This document shows positions 1 through 9,202 of a stretch of 64,000 bases of DNA, piece after piece. Made by a program: the position numbers and the translations under genes. The DNA comes from JBKBIP01 sp046297495 (GTDB lineage: Bacteria > Planctomycetota > Planctomycetia > Gemmatales > Gemmataceae): NCBI GenBank assembly GCA_046297495.1, contig JBKBIP010000001.1, positions 124,001 to 188,000 of the forward strand. Direction: 5' to 3'. The notes under the pieces were generated by a model. It was given only the letters and a program-made list of their open reading frames with translations, was not told the DNA's origin and ran no database searches. Numbering within the stretch: the stretch's first letter is position 1; each line of letters begins with the position of its first letter.

Positions 1-648
1 CCGTCGCACCAGCTGGGCCAGCTCCTCGACGCAATCGATCTGACAAGTCGCGCGTTGCAATCCCAACGGACAGCGATAGCAATAGGGGCTGGGCGCCCGC
101 ACGACGGGGAACAGCAGCGGCTCAAACAGGTGGTGAAACCGGGCCAAGTCGCCGACACTCACCGCCCCCACGGTGTCGCCGTGATAGGCGCTGTGCAGGG
201 CGAGATAGCGCGTCTTGTTCGGGCGGGGGTCGGGCCGCTGCCGCCAGTATTGAAAAGCCATCTTGAGGGCCACTTCGACTGCCGTGGCCCCGTCATCGGA
301 ATAGAACACCTTGGTCAATCCCGGCGGCGCCCTCTCGACCAACTGGCGGGCCAGCAAGATCGATGGCACGTTGGCGATCCCCAGCAACGTCGAATGCGCC
401 ACCCGCTCTAGCTGCTGACGTATGGCCGCGTCCAGCTCTGGCACGCGATGGCCATGCACGTTGCACCACATGGACGATACGCCATCGAGATACCGATGGC
501 CGTCGATATCGATGAGATAGCACCCTTCTGCCCGCTCGATGATGAGCGGCTTCGCGCCGGCATACGTCCCCATCGGCGTGAACGGATGCCACACGTGCTC
601 GCGGTCCCACTGTTCGAGTTGTTGCCGAGAAATATCGTGCATGGTCAT
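1..648 (-). CDS. bioA: Adenosylmethionine-8-amino-7-oxononanoate aminotransferase BioA (3' end outside window)
   Basis: Reverse-strand reading frame open from an ATG at 648 to the window edge, giving the first 216 residues of a class-III PLP aminotransferase. It matches BioA, the biotin-pathway enzyme that makes 7,8-diaminononanoate using S-adenosylmethionine as amino donor. Visible family features are the N-terminal WHPFTPM stretch, the substrate-site segment SMWCNVHGHR, the SDDGATAVEVALKMA helix and YHGDTVGAVSVG. A second ATG at 642 is an alternative start. The PLP lysine would lie beyond the left edge. The upstream same-strand gene is a SAM hydrolase, and the gap between the two is filled by tandem repeats. 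Confidence 0.9.
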   Translation of the reverse strand, partial: MTMHDISRQQLEQWDREHVWHPFTPMGTYAGAKPLIIERAEGCYLIDIDGHRYLDGVSSMWCNVHGHRVPELDAAIRQQLERVAHSTLLGIANVPSILLARQLVERAPPGLTKVFYSDDGATAVEVALKMAFQYWRQRPDPRPNKTRYLALHSAYHGDTVGAVSVGDLARFHHLFEPLLFPVVRAPSPYCYRCPLGLQRATCQIDCVEELAQLVRR

Positions 649-751
649 GATTTACGTTGTGGTTCGGAAAGATCATCTCCTCTAATGGAAGTAGAGAAGG
701 GAATGGTTCTCCTTTTCCTCCATACAAGATGGTAGTTTCATCTTTTTTCAT

Positions 752-979
752 TGTTCCATTCCACCCCACCCTCCCTATACCCCAAATAAACACTCGAAAC
801 ATGGAATGAAATAATAAATCGTCCATGTTCCATTCCACCCCACCCTCCCTATACCCCAAATAAACACTCGAAACATGGAATGAAATAATAAATCGTCCAT
901 GTTGTTCCATTCCACCCCACCCTCCCTATACCCCAAATAAACACTCGAAACATGGAATGAAATAATAAATCGTCCATGT
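752..979. repeat. Three tandem 74-77 bp repeats, each with a G-quadruplex-type motif on the minus strand
   Basis: Three nearly identical units start at 752, 826 and 903; the second is 3 bp longer than the first. Each holds a C-rich block (764-783, 838-857, 915-934) that reads GGGG-TATA-GGG-A-GGG-T-GGGG on the minus strand, a four-tract G-quadruplex pattern. Each unit also has CATGGA and TCCATG arms that can pair around an AT-rich loop. The array fills the space between the SAM hydrolase stop codon (986) and the bioA start (648), both on the minus strand, so it would be in the RNA if the two genes are cotranscribed. The open frame through the repeats looks incidental. Confidence 0.9.
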
Positions 980-985
980 GAATAA

Positions 986-1771
986 TTAGCTCGCTTGTGA
1001 TCCCGTCACTAGCACCCGCGCTCCCGCTATCACTTGCAAACGTTGGGCGGCGTTGCCCTGGACGACGGCGATTTCCAGCCAACCGCCGCTGGATACCAGG
1101 GCGACGAGCGTTCCCGGCGCGGCGTCGGCATAGGTACGCACGCGGTTGGCGACTTCACGATTATCCATAAGGATCGTTTGGGCGGTGGCCAGCGCGGCAC
1201 CGGGGATGTTCGTGATCAGGTTGCCGAAATGATCAATGAACACCACTTCACCGCGCCAACCATTAACGGTTGGTTCCAGCGCTGGCTTGGGCAACGAAAC
1301 CCATTCCGTCGTCAGCGGGCCAAGCGCCTGGGGATCGAGGCCGCGACTGAGCCAGCCGGCCACCGGCGCAAAGATGTCTCGGCCATGAAACGTCGCGCTG
1401 ACGTTGGATCGCCAATAGGCTGTCTCAATGAGGCGGCGCACGGTTGGCGGTTGGTCCGCGTCGATCAACCACGTCCAGCAGCCGTTATCGGGAACCAGCA
1501 GCCGTTGCCCCTGATTTTCCACATAGAGGATATGTCGGGAGCTGCCGACGCCGGGATCAACCACCACCACATGCAACGTCCCCGGCGGGAAATATGGCAC
1601 CGACTCGGCCAAGAAGAACGCGGCATGGCGCACATCCTGCGGCGGAATGGCGTGGCTGAGATCCAGCACCCGCGCGCGCGGCTGGATGCCGAGCACCACC
1701 CCCTTCAAGGCCGCCACATAGGGGGAGTCGGTGCCGAAATCGGTGGTGAGGGTGATCAGGGGAGAAATCAT
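986..1771 (-). CDS. SAM hydrolase / SAM hydroxide adenosyltransferase (DUF62 family)
   Basis: The 261-residue protein belongs to the SAM-dependent fluorinase/chlorinase/hydroxide adenosyltransferase fold. Most bacterial members split S-adenosylmethionine into adenosine and methionine. Family features in order are LITLTTDFGTDSPYVAALKGV at the N-terminus, DLSHAIPPQDVRHAAFFL, the VVVVDPGVGS loop, VPDNGCW, the FHGRDIFAPVAGWL motif near residue 130 and IDHFGNLITNI in the C-terminal domain. Length fits the family. It lies upstream of bioA on the same strand, separated by the tandem repeats. Halogenase activity is not implied. Confidence 0.9.
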   Translation of the reverse strand: MISPLITLTTDFGTDSPYVAALKGVVLGIQPRARVLDLSHAIPPQDVRHAAFFLAESVPYFPPGTLHVVVVDPGVGSSRHILYVENQGQRLLVPDNGCWTWLIDADQPPTVRRLIETAYWRSNVSATFHGRDIFAPVAGWLSRGLDPQALGPLTTEWVSLPKPALEPTVNGWRGEVVFIDHFGNLITNIPGAALATAQTILMDNREVANRVRTYADAAPGTLVALVSSGGWLEIAVVQGNAAQRLQVIAGARVLVTGSQAS

Positions 1772-1838
1772 GGGAATGATTATACCATATTACTCCGACA
1801 AGCTTGGTTACTGGAGTAATATGAACCTAATGGGACCA

Positions 1839-1882
1839 GATTCATCGGTTCGCGCGCGGACGCGAACGCGAACCGATGAATC
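1839..1882. repeat. Perfect 16-bp inverted repeat, member of a dispersed intergenic family
   Basis: Arms GATTCATCGGTTCGCG (1839-1854) and its exact complement (1867-1882) flank a 12-base loop. It lies between the divergently transcribed SAM hydrolase and PQQ-fusion genes, so here it cannot be a simple 3' terminator. No T-run follows either arm. Related elements are at 9883, 14358, 16479 and 23171. The rest of the 1772-2070 gap shows nothing further that I can name. Confidence 0.85.
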
Positions 1883-2070
1883 CTCTGTGCCTTTTTCGGG
1901 TTGGTTCACGGAAATCGAATTTCCCCCGCCTTTCGATTGCATTGCCGAATGGGGGAAGTTAAGCTATGGAAAATGTTGGTGACCTCCCCCTTAACCGCCT
2001 GCCATGAATTTCCGCGAACGCGGACAGCGAATTGCCCTACCAAAGCGAACATTCGGCTGCGAGGACTCAG

Positions 2071-5000
2071 ATGAAGATACGCTGCAGCATCGGTATTTTT
2101 ATGCTCCTGGGATGTGGTTGGGCCATGCCGGCGTGGGGGGCGGATTGGCCGATGGCCCGATACGACGCCCGGCGCGGCAACGTCTCGGTTCAGGAACTGC
2201 CGGCGGAGCTGCACTTGCGCTGGGTGCGCGAGCTACCCGCGCTGGAACCGGCCTGGCCCGACCAAGCCAAGATGCGGTTCGACGCCGCGTATGAGCCAAT
2301 CGTGTTGGGCCAGACCATGTTCGTCGGCTCGTCGCGGACGGACACTCTGAAGGCACTCGATACCGAAACCGGCGCGGAGCGTTGGCGCTTTCGGGCAGAT
2401 GGCCCCATCCGATTGCCGCCGGTGGGTTGGGAAGGGAAAGTCTATTGCGTCAGTGACGACGGCCATTTGTACTGTCTCAACGCCGCCGATGGCGCGCTGC
2501 TGTGGAAGTTTCGCGGCGGGCCAACGGATCGGCGCGTGCTGGGCAACAGCCGGCTGATCTCGACTTGGCCGGCGCGCGGCGGGCCAGTACTGGTGGATGA
2601 CACCATCTATTTCACCGCCGGCATCTGGCCGTTCATGGGCATCTTCATCCATGCCATCGATGCCCGCACGGGCCAGCCGATCTGGACCAACGACGGCGAT
2701 GGCTCCATGTACATCAAGCAGCCGCACAACAGCGATTCGTTCGCTGGCGTGGCCCCGCAAGGTCCATTGGCGGTTTCCGGCGATTATCTGCTGCTGCCGG
2801 GAGGGCGATCCGTGCCCGCCTGCTACGACCGCAGCACCGGCAAGTTCCTCTACTATCATCTGGCGGAGAACGGCAAACGAGGGGGCGGCTCGGAAGTCGT
2901 GGTCGGCAAGGATATGTTCATCAACGGCGGCGCGGTGTTCGATCTGCCATCGGGCAAACACCTGGCCAGCGCCGGCAGCTTGGTGGCACTGGATGACGAC
3001 ACGCTGATCAGCTACCAATCGGGCAAAGTGCAGGTTCTGGATTTAACCAAGGCGGCCGTGAAGGAAGTGCAAACGCGCGACCGCAAGGGGATATTGATCA
3101 AGGTGAAACAATGGCAAGCGCCGGCGCGCGGTGAGCTGGCCGTGTCGAACGCGACCGCCTTGATCAAAGCCGGTGAGCGGTTGTATCTGGGTGGGACTAA
3201 CTGGGTCGCTGGCTATGCCGTGCCGCGCGCGGAGAAAGCGGACACGGCCCCTGCGTGGCGCGCCGAGGTTGAAGGGACCGTCGCCCGCTTGCTGGCCGCC
3301 GATGACAAGTTATTCGCCGTCACCCGCGAAGGCCGGCTCTATTGTTTCGCTGGTTCGCGCGGCAAGCCCCAGCGCCACCCATTGACCGCCGAAGCGCCGG
3401 CCACGCCGAGCGCCGCCGCCCATCAGGCGCGTGCCATCCTGGAAGCCACGAAGCTTCAAGCCGGCTATGCCGTCGTGCGCGGGGCTGGTAATGGTGATCT
3501 CGTCCTGGAATTGATTCGGCAAAGCAATCTGCATCTCATCGTCATCGAGCCAGACGCCGAGCAGGCCAGCGCCTTGCGCGCGCGGCTGGAACGAGCCGGG
3601 CTGTACGGCACGCGCGCGGCGGTCCACGTCGGCGAGCCAGCGGCGTTCACGTTGCCCCCCTATTTGGCCAGCTTGATCGTCGTCAACGGCGCCACGTCCC
3701 TGGATGCCGAGGAGACACGGAAACTGTTTGAGACGTTGCGCCCCTACGGCGGCGCGGCCTGCTGGACGCTGACCGCCGCGCAACGGCAACAATTGACCAA
3801 GTTGACCAAGGATTTGCAGCTATCGAACGCCAAAGTTCGCGCGGCGAATGACTGCACGCTGTTGATACGGGAAGGGGCCTTGCCCGGCGCGGCCAACTGG
3901 ACGCACGAGCACGCCGACGCCGCCAACACGCGCGTTTCCCAAGATCAAATCGTGCGCGCCCCGCTGGGAATACTGTGGTTTGGCGGCTCCACCAACAATG
4001 AGATATTGCCGCGTCATGGTCACGGACCGCAGCCGCAGGTCATCGACGGCCGCCTGATCATCGAGGGGGTCGATCTGTTCCGCGCCCTGGACATCTACAC
4101 CGGACGCATCCTGTGGGAAACCAAGCTGCCCGGCGTGGGCCGCTTCTATGACATCAGCGCGCACCAACCCGGTGCCAACGCTAGCGGCACCAATTTCATC
4201 TCCACCTCGGATGGCATTTACGTGGCCTACGGCAAGAAGTGCGTGCGACTCGATCCAGACACCGGCAAGATCACTGCCCTGTTCGCCTTGCCGCCGTTGC
4301 CCGGCCAGCAAGAATCGCCCCGTTGGGGGTATATCAATGTCATCGGTGATTATCTGATCGGCGGCGGCGAACCCATTTTCGACCCCACGCTGACGGCGGG
4401 TTATAAGAAGCCCGCGGATGACGATGATACCATGTCACTGCCGCGCCTCGTCGCCACCATCAAGCAAGCTGCCAACGATAACATGTCGTCGAGTCGTCAA
4501 CTGGTGGTTCTGGACCGGCATACTGGCGTGGTGCATTGGCAGACCGTGGCTCAATATGGCTTCCGTCATAACGCCACCTGCGCTGGCGGCGGTCGGCTGT
4601 ACACCATTGATCGGCTGTCGGGGCCGCAGCTCGACCGCCTGAAACGGCGCGGCGCGGAGATCAAGCACGTGCCCCGCTTGCGCGTCTTTGATTTGGCCGA
4701 CGGCAAGGAGCTGTGGAGCAGCGCCGCGAACGTGTTCGGCACCTGGTTGAGCTACGCGGAAAAGCAAGATGTGTTGCTCGAAGCAGGCCGGGTCGCCCGC
4801 GATTCGCTCATGGATGAACCGCGCGGCGTGCGCGCCTATCGTGCCGGTAGCGGCACGGTGATCTGGTATGACAAGGATCATTCCGGCCCGACCATGGTGC
4901 ATGGCGACACCATCTTACTCTCCAACAATGCCTGCGATCTAATGACCGGCGAGCTGAAGAAGCGGGAACATCCGCTGACTGGCGAACCCGTCGACTGGAA

Positions 5001-5808
5001 ATGGACGCGCAATTACGGCTGCAATACGCCGATGGCCTCGCAACACTTGCTGACGTTCCGTTCCGGGGCGGCGGGGTTCTACGATCTGTGTCAAGACGGC
5101 GGCACCGGCAATTTCGGCGGCTTCCGTTCCAGCTGCTCGAATAATCTCGTGGTGGCCGGCGGCTTGCTCGTCGCCCCGGATTACACGCGCGATTGCACCT
5201 GCAGCTATCAGAACCAAACCTCGTTGGCCCTGGTGCCGATGCCCGAGGCGGAGATGTGGACCTTCTTCGGTTCCCTCTCGACCAGCGCACCGGTGCGTCA
5301 GGTAGGAGTCAATCTGGGCGCGCCGGGCAACCGCCGGGCCGACAACGGCACCCTCTGGCTCGATTTCCCGCGCGTCGGCGGCCCCGCGCCGGCCGTGACC
5401 ATCCAGACCAAGCCCGACCAGCCGGAGTGGTTCCGCCGGCACGCTTCCCAGGTGCGTGGGGAGGTCAACTGGGTCGCCGCGTCGGGAGCGAAGGGGATCA
5501 CCTCGGCCACCCTCACCTTGGCGCCTAAAGGGGAAGCGGAGCGTCTCTACACGGTGCGGCTGCACTTCGTCGAACCTGACGCGCTGGCGCCGGGACAGCG
5601 GCTTTTCGCCGTCGCTCTGCAAGGCCGCACCGTCATCGATAAACTGGATATTAGCCGTGAAGCCAGCGGTGCTTGGCAGGGCATCGTCAAAGAATTTCAG
5701 GGAGTGCGCGTTGGGCAAGAGCTGCGCATCGACCTGAAGCCGCTAGCCGATGCCAAGGTCGCGGTTCCGGTGCTGTGCGGTATTGAAGTCATGGCCGAAG
5801 GTGAGTGA
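2071..5808 (+). CDS. Secreted PQQ-type beta-propeller protein with embedded methyltransferase-like domain and malectin-like C-terminus
   Basis: ATG at 2071 is chosen because GAGG lies six bases upstream and the protein then begins with a clean signal peptide (MKIRCSIGIFMLL...AWG); an in-frame ATG at 2032 adds 13 non-signal residues. The product is 1245 aa. Residues 25-440 are PQQ-like propeller blades (LKALDTETGAERWRF, LYCLNAADGALLWKF). Residues 450-560 resemble a Rossmann SAM-methyltransferase fold (VVRGAGNGDLVLELIR, LIVIEPDAEQASALR). Residues 600-1100 are a second propeller containing the Cys-rich GGTGNFGGFRSSCSNN and RDCTCSYQNQTSLAL segments common in planctomycete relatives. Residues from about 1130 form a malectin-like carbohydrate-binding domain. 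Function is unknown; it is probably extracytoplasmic. The next gene starts 21 bp downstream. Confidence 0.88.
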   Translation: MKIRCSIGIFMLLGCGWAMPAWGADWPMARYDARRGNVSVQELPAELHLRWVRELPALEPAWPDQAKMRFDAAYEPIVLGQTMFVGSSRTDTLKALDTETGAERWRFRADGPIRLPPVGWEGKVYCVSDDGHLYCLNAADGALLWKFRGGPTDRRVLGNSRLISTWPARGGPVLVDDTIYFTAGIWPFMGIFIHAIDARTGQPIWTNDGDGSMYIKQPHNSDSFAGVAPQGPLAVSGDYLLLPGGRSVPACYDRSTGKFLYYHLAENGKRGGGSEVVVGKDMFINGGAVFDLPSGKHLASAGSLVALDDDTLISYQSGKVQVLDLTKAAVKEVQTRDRKGILIKVKQWQAPARGELAVSNATALIKAGERLYLGGTNWVAGYAVPRAEKADTAPAWRAEVEGTVARLLAADDKLFAVTREGRLYCFAGSRGKPQRHPLTAEAPATPSAAAHQARAILEATKLQAGYAVVRGAGNGDLVLELIRQSNLHLIVIEPDAEQASALRARLERAGLYGTRAAVHVGEPAAFTLPPYLASLIVVNGATSLDAEETRKLFETLRPYGGAACWTLTAAQRQQLTKLTKDLQLSNAKVRAANDCTLLIREGALPGAANWTHEHADAANTRVSQDQIVRAPLGILWFGGSTNNEILPRHGHGPQPQVIDGRLIIEGVDLFRALDIYTGRILWETKLPGVGRFYDISAHQPGANASGTNFISTSDGIYVAYGKKCVRLDPDTGKITALFALPPLPGQQESPRWGYINVIGDYLIGGGEPIFDPTLTAGYKKPADDDDTMSLPRLVATIKQAANDNMSSSRQLVVLDRHTGVVHWQTVAQYGFRHNATCAGGGRLYTIDRLSGPQLDRLKRRGAEIKHVPRLRVFDLADGKELWSSAANVFGTWLSYAEKQDVLLEAGRVARDSLMDEPRGVRAYRAGSGTVIWYDKDHSGPTMVHGDTILLSNNACDLMTGELKKREHPLTGEPVDWKWTRNYGCNTPMASQHLLTFRSGAAGFYDLCQDGGTGNFGGFRSSCSNNLVVAGGLLVAPDYTRDCTCSYQNQTSLALVPMPEAEMWTFFGSLSTSAPVRQVGVNLGAPGNRRADNGTLWLDFPRVGGPAPAVTIQTKPDQPEWFRRHASQVRGEVNWVAASGAKGITSATLTLAPKGEAERLYTVRLHFVEPDALAPGQRLFAVALQGRTVIDKLDISREASGAWQGIVKEFQGVRVGQELRIDLKPLADAKVAVPVLCGIEVMAEGE

Positions 5809-5829
5809 TCGATCCCAAGGAGTTCTCCC

Positions 5830-7302
5830 ATGTTCCACAACATGACGCGCGTCGTGATCAGTGGGTTGGTAGGGGCCGTACTCGGTGGCGGCCTCTTGCC
5901 AGCGCAGGCGTGCAACGTTCCGGTTTTCCGCTACGCCCTGGAACGCTGGCATCCCGATCCGTATGAGATCGTGATTTTTCATCGCGGCCCGCTGGCCATG
6001 ACCGATCAAGCCTTGGTCCAAGATTTGCGGAAACTGGCGAACAACGAGCCAGCCCTTTCCAACATCGAAGTCTTTGTTGTAAACTTGGATGAGGAACCAG
6101 AGAAATATTTCCAGCAGCTGTACGAGCAGCAGGGCCGGCCGCCGTTGCCGTGGCTGGTGGCGCGCTATCCCGTCATGTCGGAGAAGGAAGCGCTTATCTG
6201 GTCCGCTCCGCTTCGGGAACAGGACGCGCGCCAGTTGCTCGATTCACCGCTGCGCCGGCGGATCGCCCAACGGCTCATGGCCGGCGAAACAGCGGTGCTG
6301 GTGTTGCTCGAAAGCGGCAATAAAACCAAAGACGACGCGGCGGCACGCTTGATCGCCCAGGAATTGAACGAGCTGCCCAAGGTGTTGAAACTACCGGAGC
6401 TGACGGATGATCCCGCCGATCAGCTGCTGATGGCGGATAAGAAGCCCTTGCGCATCGCGTTTTCCCTGGTCCGCTTGGCGCGCGACGATCCGGCCGAGCG
6501 CCATTTCACGCGGATGCTGCGCTACTCCGAGCCGGACTTGGAATTCGATTTGGACGTCACGCCAGAGTCCATCGCCTCCCCCGTGGGGCTGCTGGCTTCC
6601 CCTTTGGCCCCCGCTGGTCTGTTGGCCGCGACCAGCTGGATGGGGGAGCGGGCGCGGGGAGAGCCGCTGGTCTTCACCATCTTTGGCCGCGGTCGGTCGC
6701 TGCCGGCGATGATCGGCGCCGGGATCAACGCGGACAACCTTCTGGAAGACGGCCGCTTCCTGGTGGGGCCGTGCTCTTGCGAGGTCAAACGCCTCAACCC
6801 CGGCTTTGATCTGCTGATGACCGCTGATTGGGAGGAGCAATTGACCGAACGCTTCGTCCAAGACAAGGGACCGCCGCCGTTGGTAGGACTGTCGGCGTTT
6901 CTGCCCCCCAGCGTCGAGGGGCAGCCCGCATCTTCCCCAGAACGAGCGGAAGAGGCGGTGTTGGCGGCTCAACTGGCTTCCCGCTCGCTCGCGGAGCTGG
7001 CGAATTGGTTAGGCGCGTCGGCCGGTCAGGCGCTGCGCGTGGGGGAACAATGGCGCGAGGATAGGGGCACGGTTTCCCAGAACAACGATCCCCCAGTGTC
7101 CAGCGACATGCCGCCGGACACCAGCGGCGGCTTACGCCTCACGGCGGAAGTAGTGCCGCCGCCAGCCCTCTTAACCACGGATGAACCGGATGACAAGGGA
7201 TGGAATGCGTTGCTGTTTCGCAATATCGTCTTGGCGTTAGCGATGGCATTGGTCATCATCGCCGTGTGCACGTTTGTTTTTCGAGGGAGAATGAAACCGT
7301 GA
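5830..7302 (+). CDS. Conserved planctomycete secreted protein with C-terminal membrane anchor
   Basis: A 490-residue protein of unknown function. AAGGAG sits eight bases before the ATG. It has an N-terminal signal peptide (VVISGLVGAVLGGGLLPAQA) followed by CNVPVFRYALERW, a large extracytoplasmic region, and one hydrophobic helix near residues 462-483 (IVLALAMALVIIAVCTFVF) with a short basic tail. That topology puts the bulk outside the inner membrane. It lies 21 bp after the PQQ fusion and just before an FtsX-like permease and its ATPase, so it may be an accessory of that transporter. The thioredoxin-like look of the first 120 residues (VIFHRGPL, FVVNLDEEP, PLPWLVARYP) is only suggestive. Confidence 0.75.
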   Translation: MFHNMTRVVISGLVGAVLGGGLLPAQACNVPVFRYALERWHPDPYEIVIFHRGPLAMTDQALVQDLRKLANNEPALSNIEVFVVNLDEEPEKYFQQLYEQQGRPPLPWLVARYPVMSEKEALIWSAPLREQDARQLLDSPLRRRIAQRLMAGETAVLVLLESGNKTKDDAAARLIAQELNELPKVLKLPELTDDPADQLLMADKKPLRIAFSLVRLARDDPAERHFTRMLRYSEPDLEFDLDVTPESIASPVGLLASPLAPAGLLAATSWMGERARGEPLVFTIFGRGRSLPAMIGAGINADNLLEDGRFLVGPCSCEVKRLNPGFDLLMTADWEEQLTERFVQDKGPPPLVGLSAFLPPSVEGQPASSPERAEEAVLAAQLASRSLAELANWLGASAGQALRVGEQWREDRGTVSQNNDPPVSSDMPPDTSGGLRLTAEVVPPPALLTTDEPDDKGWNALLFRNIVLALAMALVIIAVCTFVFRGRMKP

Positions 7303-7449
7303 GCCACCAAGGCTTGCTAGATTCGAGCACGCTTTGAGACGCTGCCGCCCGTTTTTCATAATTACTAAACTAGGCGCCCGGCGCGCCGCTGTTGCGGAGA
7401 AGCAGCGTGACGCCGCGGACTGGGGCCGGATATTCGATCAGGAGTAACC

Positions 7450-9192
7450 ATGAGTGTCTGGCGATTGATATTCCAAGAAATCCTGTACCGTAAGATCAAT
7501 TTCGGCTTGGGTGTCCTGTCGGTCATTGTGGCCGTGGGTTGTTTGGTGGCGCAATTGGCCTTGCTCGATCAGCACGACTTGCGCACCGAACAGGTTCTCA
7601 GCAACAAAGAAGCCGAGATTCAACAACGCCTGCGCCTGGCCCAAGCCGATACGCGCCGGGCGGTCGAGGAATTGCAAAAGCAGACCGATGCGGATTTGCG
7701 CTTCCAGCAAGCGCAATTGGACCTGCGCTTGCAACAATTGAATCAGAAAACGGCGGAGGATTTGACCGCGTTGGAGCAGAACACCGCCGGGAAGCTCCAG
7801 CAGCTCGACCAGGATAGCGCTCTGCAGCTGCAAGCCATCGAACAGATCACGGCGGAACGCATGAAAAAACTGGAGGATGACTTTCGCAAGATCACCAAGA
7901 ACTTGGGCTTCAATGTGTTGATCTTGCACAAGGACCAAAAGCTCGACGAGCTGCACGCACGCGATTATCCCTCGCACTACATGCCCGAAAAATACGTGGA
8001 TGTCCTGGCTAAATCCGACATCGTGACGATCAACCATTTACTGCCGCTGCTGCAAGAAAAGCTGAAATGGCCCGAACACGCCGACAAGGAAATCATCCTG
8101 GCCGGCACGCGCGGCGAAGTTCCCATCCTGCACCGTGATCCCAAGAAGCCGATTCTCGATCCGGTGCCTCCCGGCGCCATCGTCGTGGGACACGCTCTGC
8201 ACAGCAGCTTGCATCTGGTGGCGGGGGACATTGTCAAGTTGTTGGGCAGAGAGTTCAAAATCCATAAACTGCACGCTCAGCGGGGCAACAAAGACGATAT
8301 TACCGTCTGGATCAACTTGGGGGACGCTCAAGAACTGTTGAATCGCCAAGGTCAGATTAACGCCCTATTGGCCCTGGAATGTACTTGCGCCGAGGAACGG
8401 TTGCCAGAGATCCGCAAGGAGATCACTACCTTGTTGCCCGACACGCAAGTCATTGAGTTCGCCAGCCAAGCCTTGGCTCGCGCCGAGGCGCGGCGGCGGG
8501 TCGCTCTCGAAGCGCAAGAAGCCATCGAACTGGCGAAAAAGCAAGCCGATGCCAAACGCCAGCTGATCGAGAATTACGCCAAGGAACAAAGTGAGCTGAT
8601 CACCACGCACAAGCTCAAAAAACAAGAGAGCCTCAACGAGCACATCCGCCAAGAACAAGCGGCCATTGAAAGGAACAAGGAACAGCGTCTGGCCCAGATT
8701 TTGGCGGCCGGAGAGGCCCGGCAACGGGACATGGCCGAATTGTCCCAAGAGGTGGTGAGTCGGGAAAAAGCCCACCGCGCCGAGATGCGCGAAGAGAAGG
8801 AATCTTACGCCGCTTTCCTGGTGCCGTTGGTGTTGGTCGGTTGCATCGTCTGGATTGGCGTGCTGACGTTCACCAATGTCCGCGAACGGGCGGTGGAGAT
8901 CGGCATCCTCCGCGCTCTGGGTCTGAGCAGTCGCAAGGTGTTCACACTGTTTCTGGGCAAGGCGGTGTTAATGGGTTTGTGCGGCGCCATGATCGGCTAC
9001 GCGGCCGGTTTGGTGCTCGTGGCCTGGACGGGGGATACGGCCGCGCCGGTGGCCGACGTGCCCCGCCTCTTTCAAGTGGAGTTGCTACTCGGTGTCATCG
9101 TGGCGGCGCCGCTCTTGGGCGCCCTAGCGAGTTGGATGCCGGCCCTGTTGGCTGTCTGGCAGGATCCTGCGAATGTTTTACGGGAGGCGTGA
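7450..9192 (+). CDS. FtsX/MacB-like ABC transporter permease with two long coiled-coil arms
   Basis: A 580-residue permease preceded by AGGAG. One membrane helix lies near residues 18-40. Then come about 100 residues of Q/E/L heptads (EIQQRLRLAQADTRRAVEEL and onward), a globular region at 156-335, a second heptad-rich arm at 336-455, and three membrane helices near 455-475, 500-522 and 543-565. The cytoplasmic loop NVRERAVEIGILRALGLSSRKV is the FtsX signature that contacts the ATPase. MacB/LolC-type proteins share this 1+3 topology, but paired arms this long are unusual. The ATPase gene starts 10 bp downstream. The role is probably mechanotransmission, such as lipoprotein or envelope handling; the substrate is unknown. 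Confidence 0.88.
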   Translation: MSVWRLIFQEILYRKINFGLGVLSVIVAVGCLVAQLALLDQHDLRTEQVLSNKEAEIQQRLRLAQADTRRAVEELQKQTDADLRFQQAQLDLRLQQLNQKTAEDLTALEQNTAGKLQQLDQDSALQLQAIEQITAERMKKLEDDFRKITKNLGFNVLILHKDQKLDELHARDYPSHYMPEKYVDVLAKSDIVTINHLLPLLQEKLKWPEHADKEIILAGTRGEVPILHRDPKKPILDPVPPGAIVVGHALHSSLHLVAGDIVKLLGREFKIHKLHAQRGNKDDITVWINLGDAQELLNRQGQINALLALECTCAEERLPEIRKEITTLLPDTQVIEFASQALARAEARRRVALEAQEAIELAKKQADAKRQLIENYAKEQSELITTHKLKKQESLNEHIRQEQAAIERNKEQRLAQILAAGEARQRDMAELSQEVVSREKAHRAEMREEKESYAAFLVPLVLVGCIVWIGVLTFTNVRERAVEIGILRALGLSSRKVFTLFLGKAVLMGLCGAMIGYAAGLVLVAWTGDTAAPVADVPRLFQVELLLGVIVAAPLLGALASWMPALLAVWQDPANVLREA

Positions 9193-9202
9193 GAGCCAAA
9201 CG

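Noticed and set aside
293..910. Long minus-strand open frame through the tandem repeats encoding a repeated peptide (MDDLLFHSMFRVFIWG...)
   Set aside because: It overlaps bioA in another frame and owes its openness to the repeats; repeat lengths of 74 and 77 do not keep one reading frame across all copies.
1034..1819. 261-codon plus-strand open frame
   Set aside because: Fully antisense to the SAM hydrolase gene, with no recognisable protein features.
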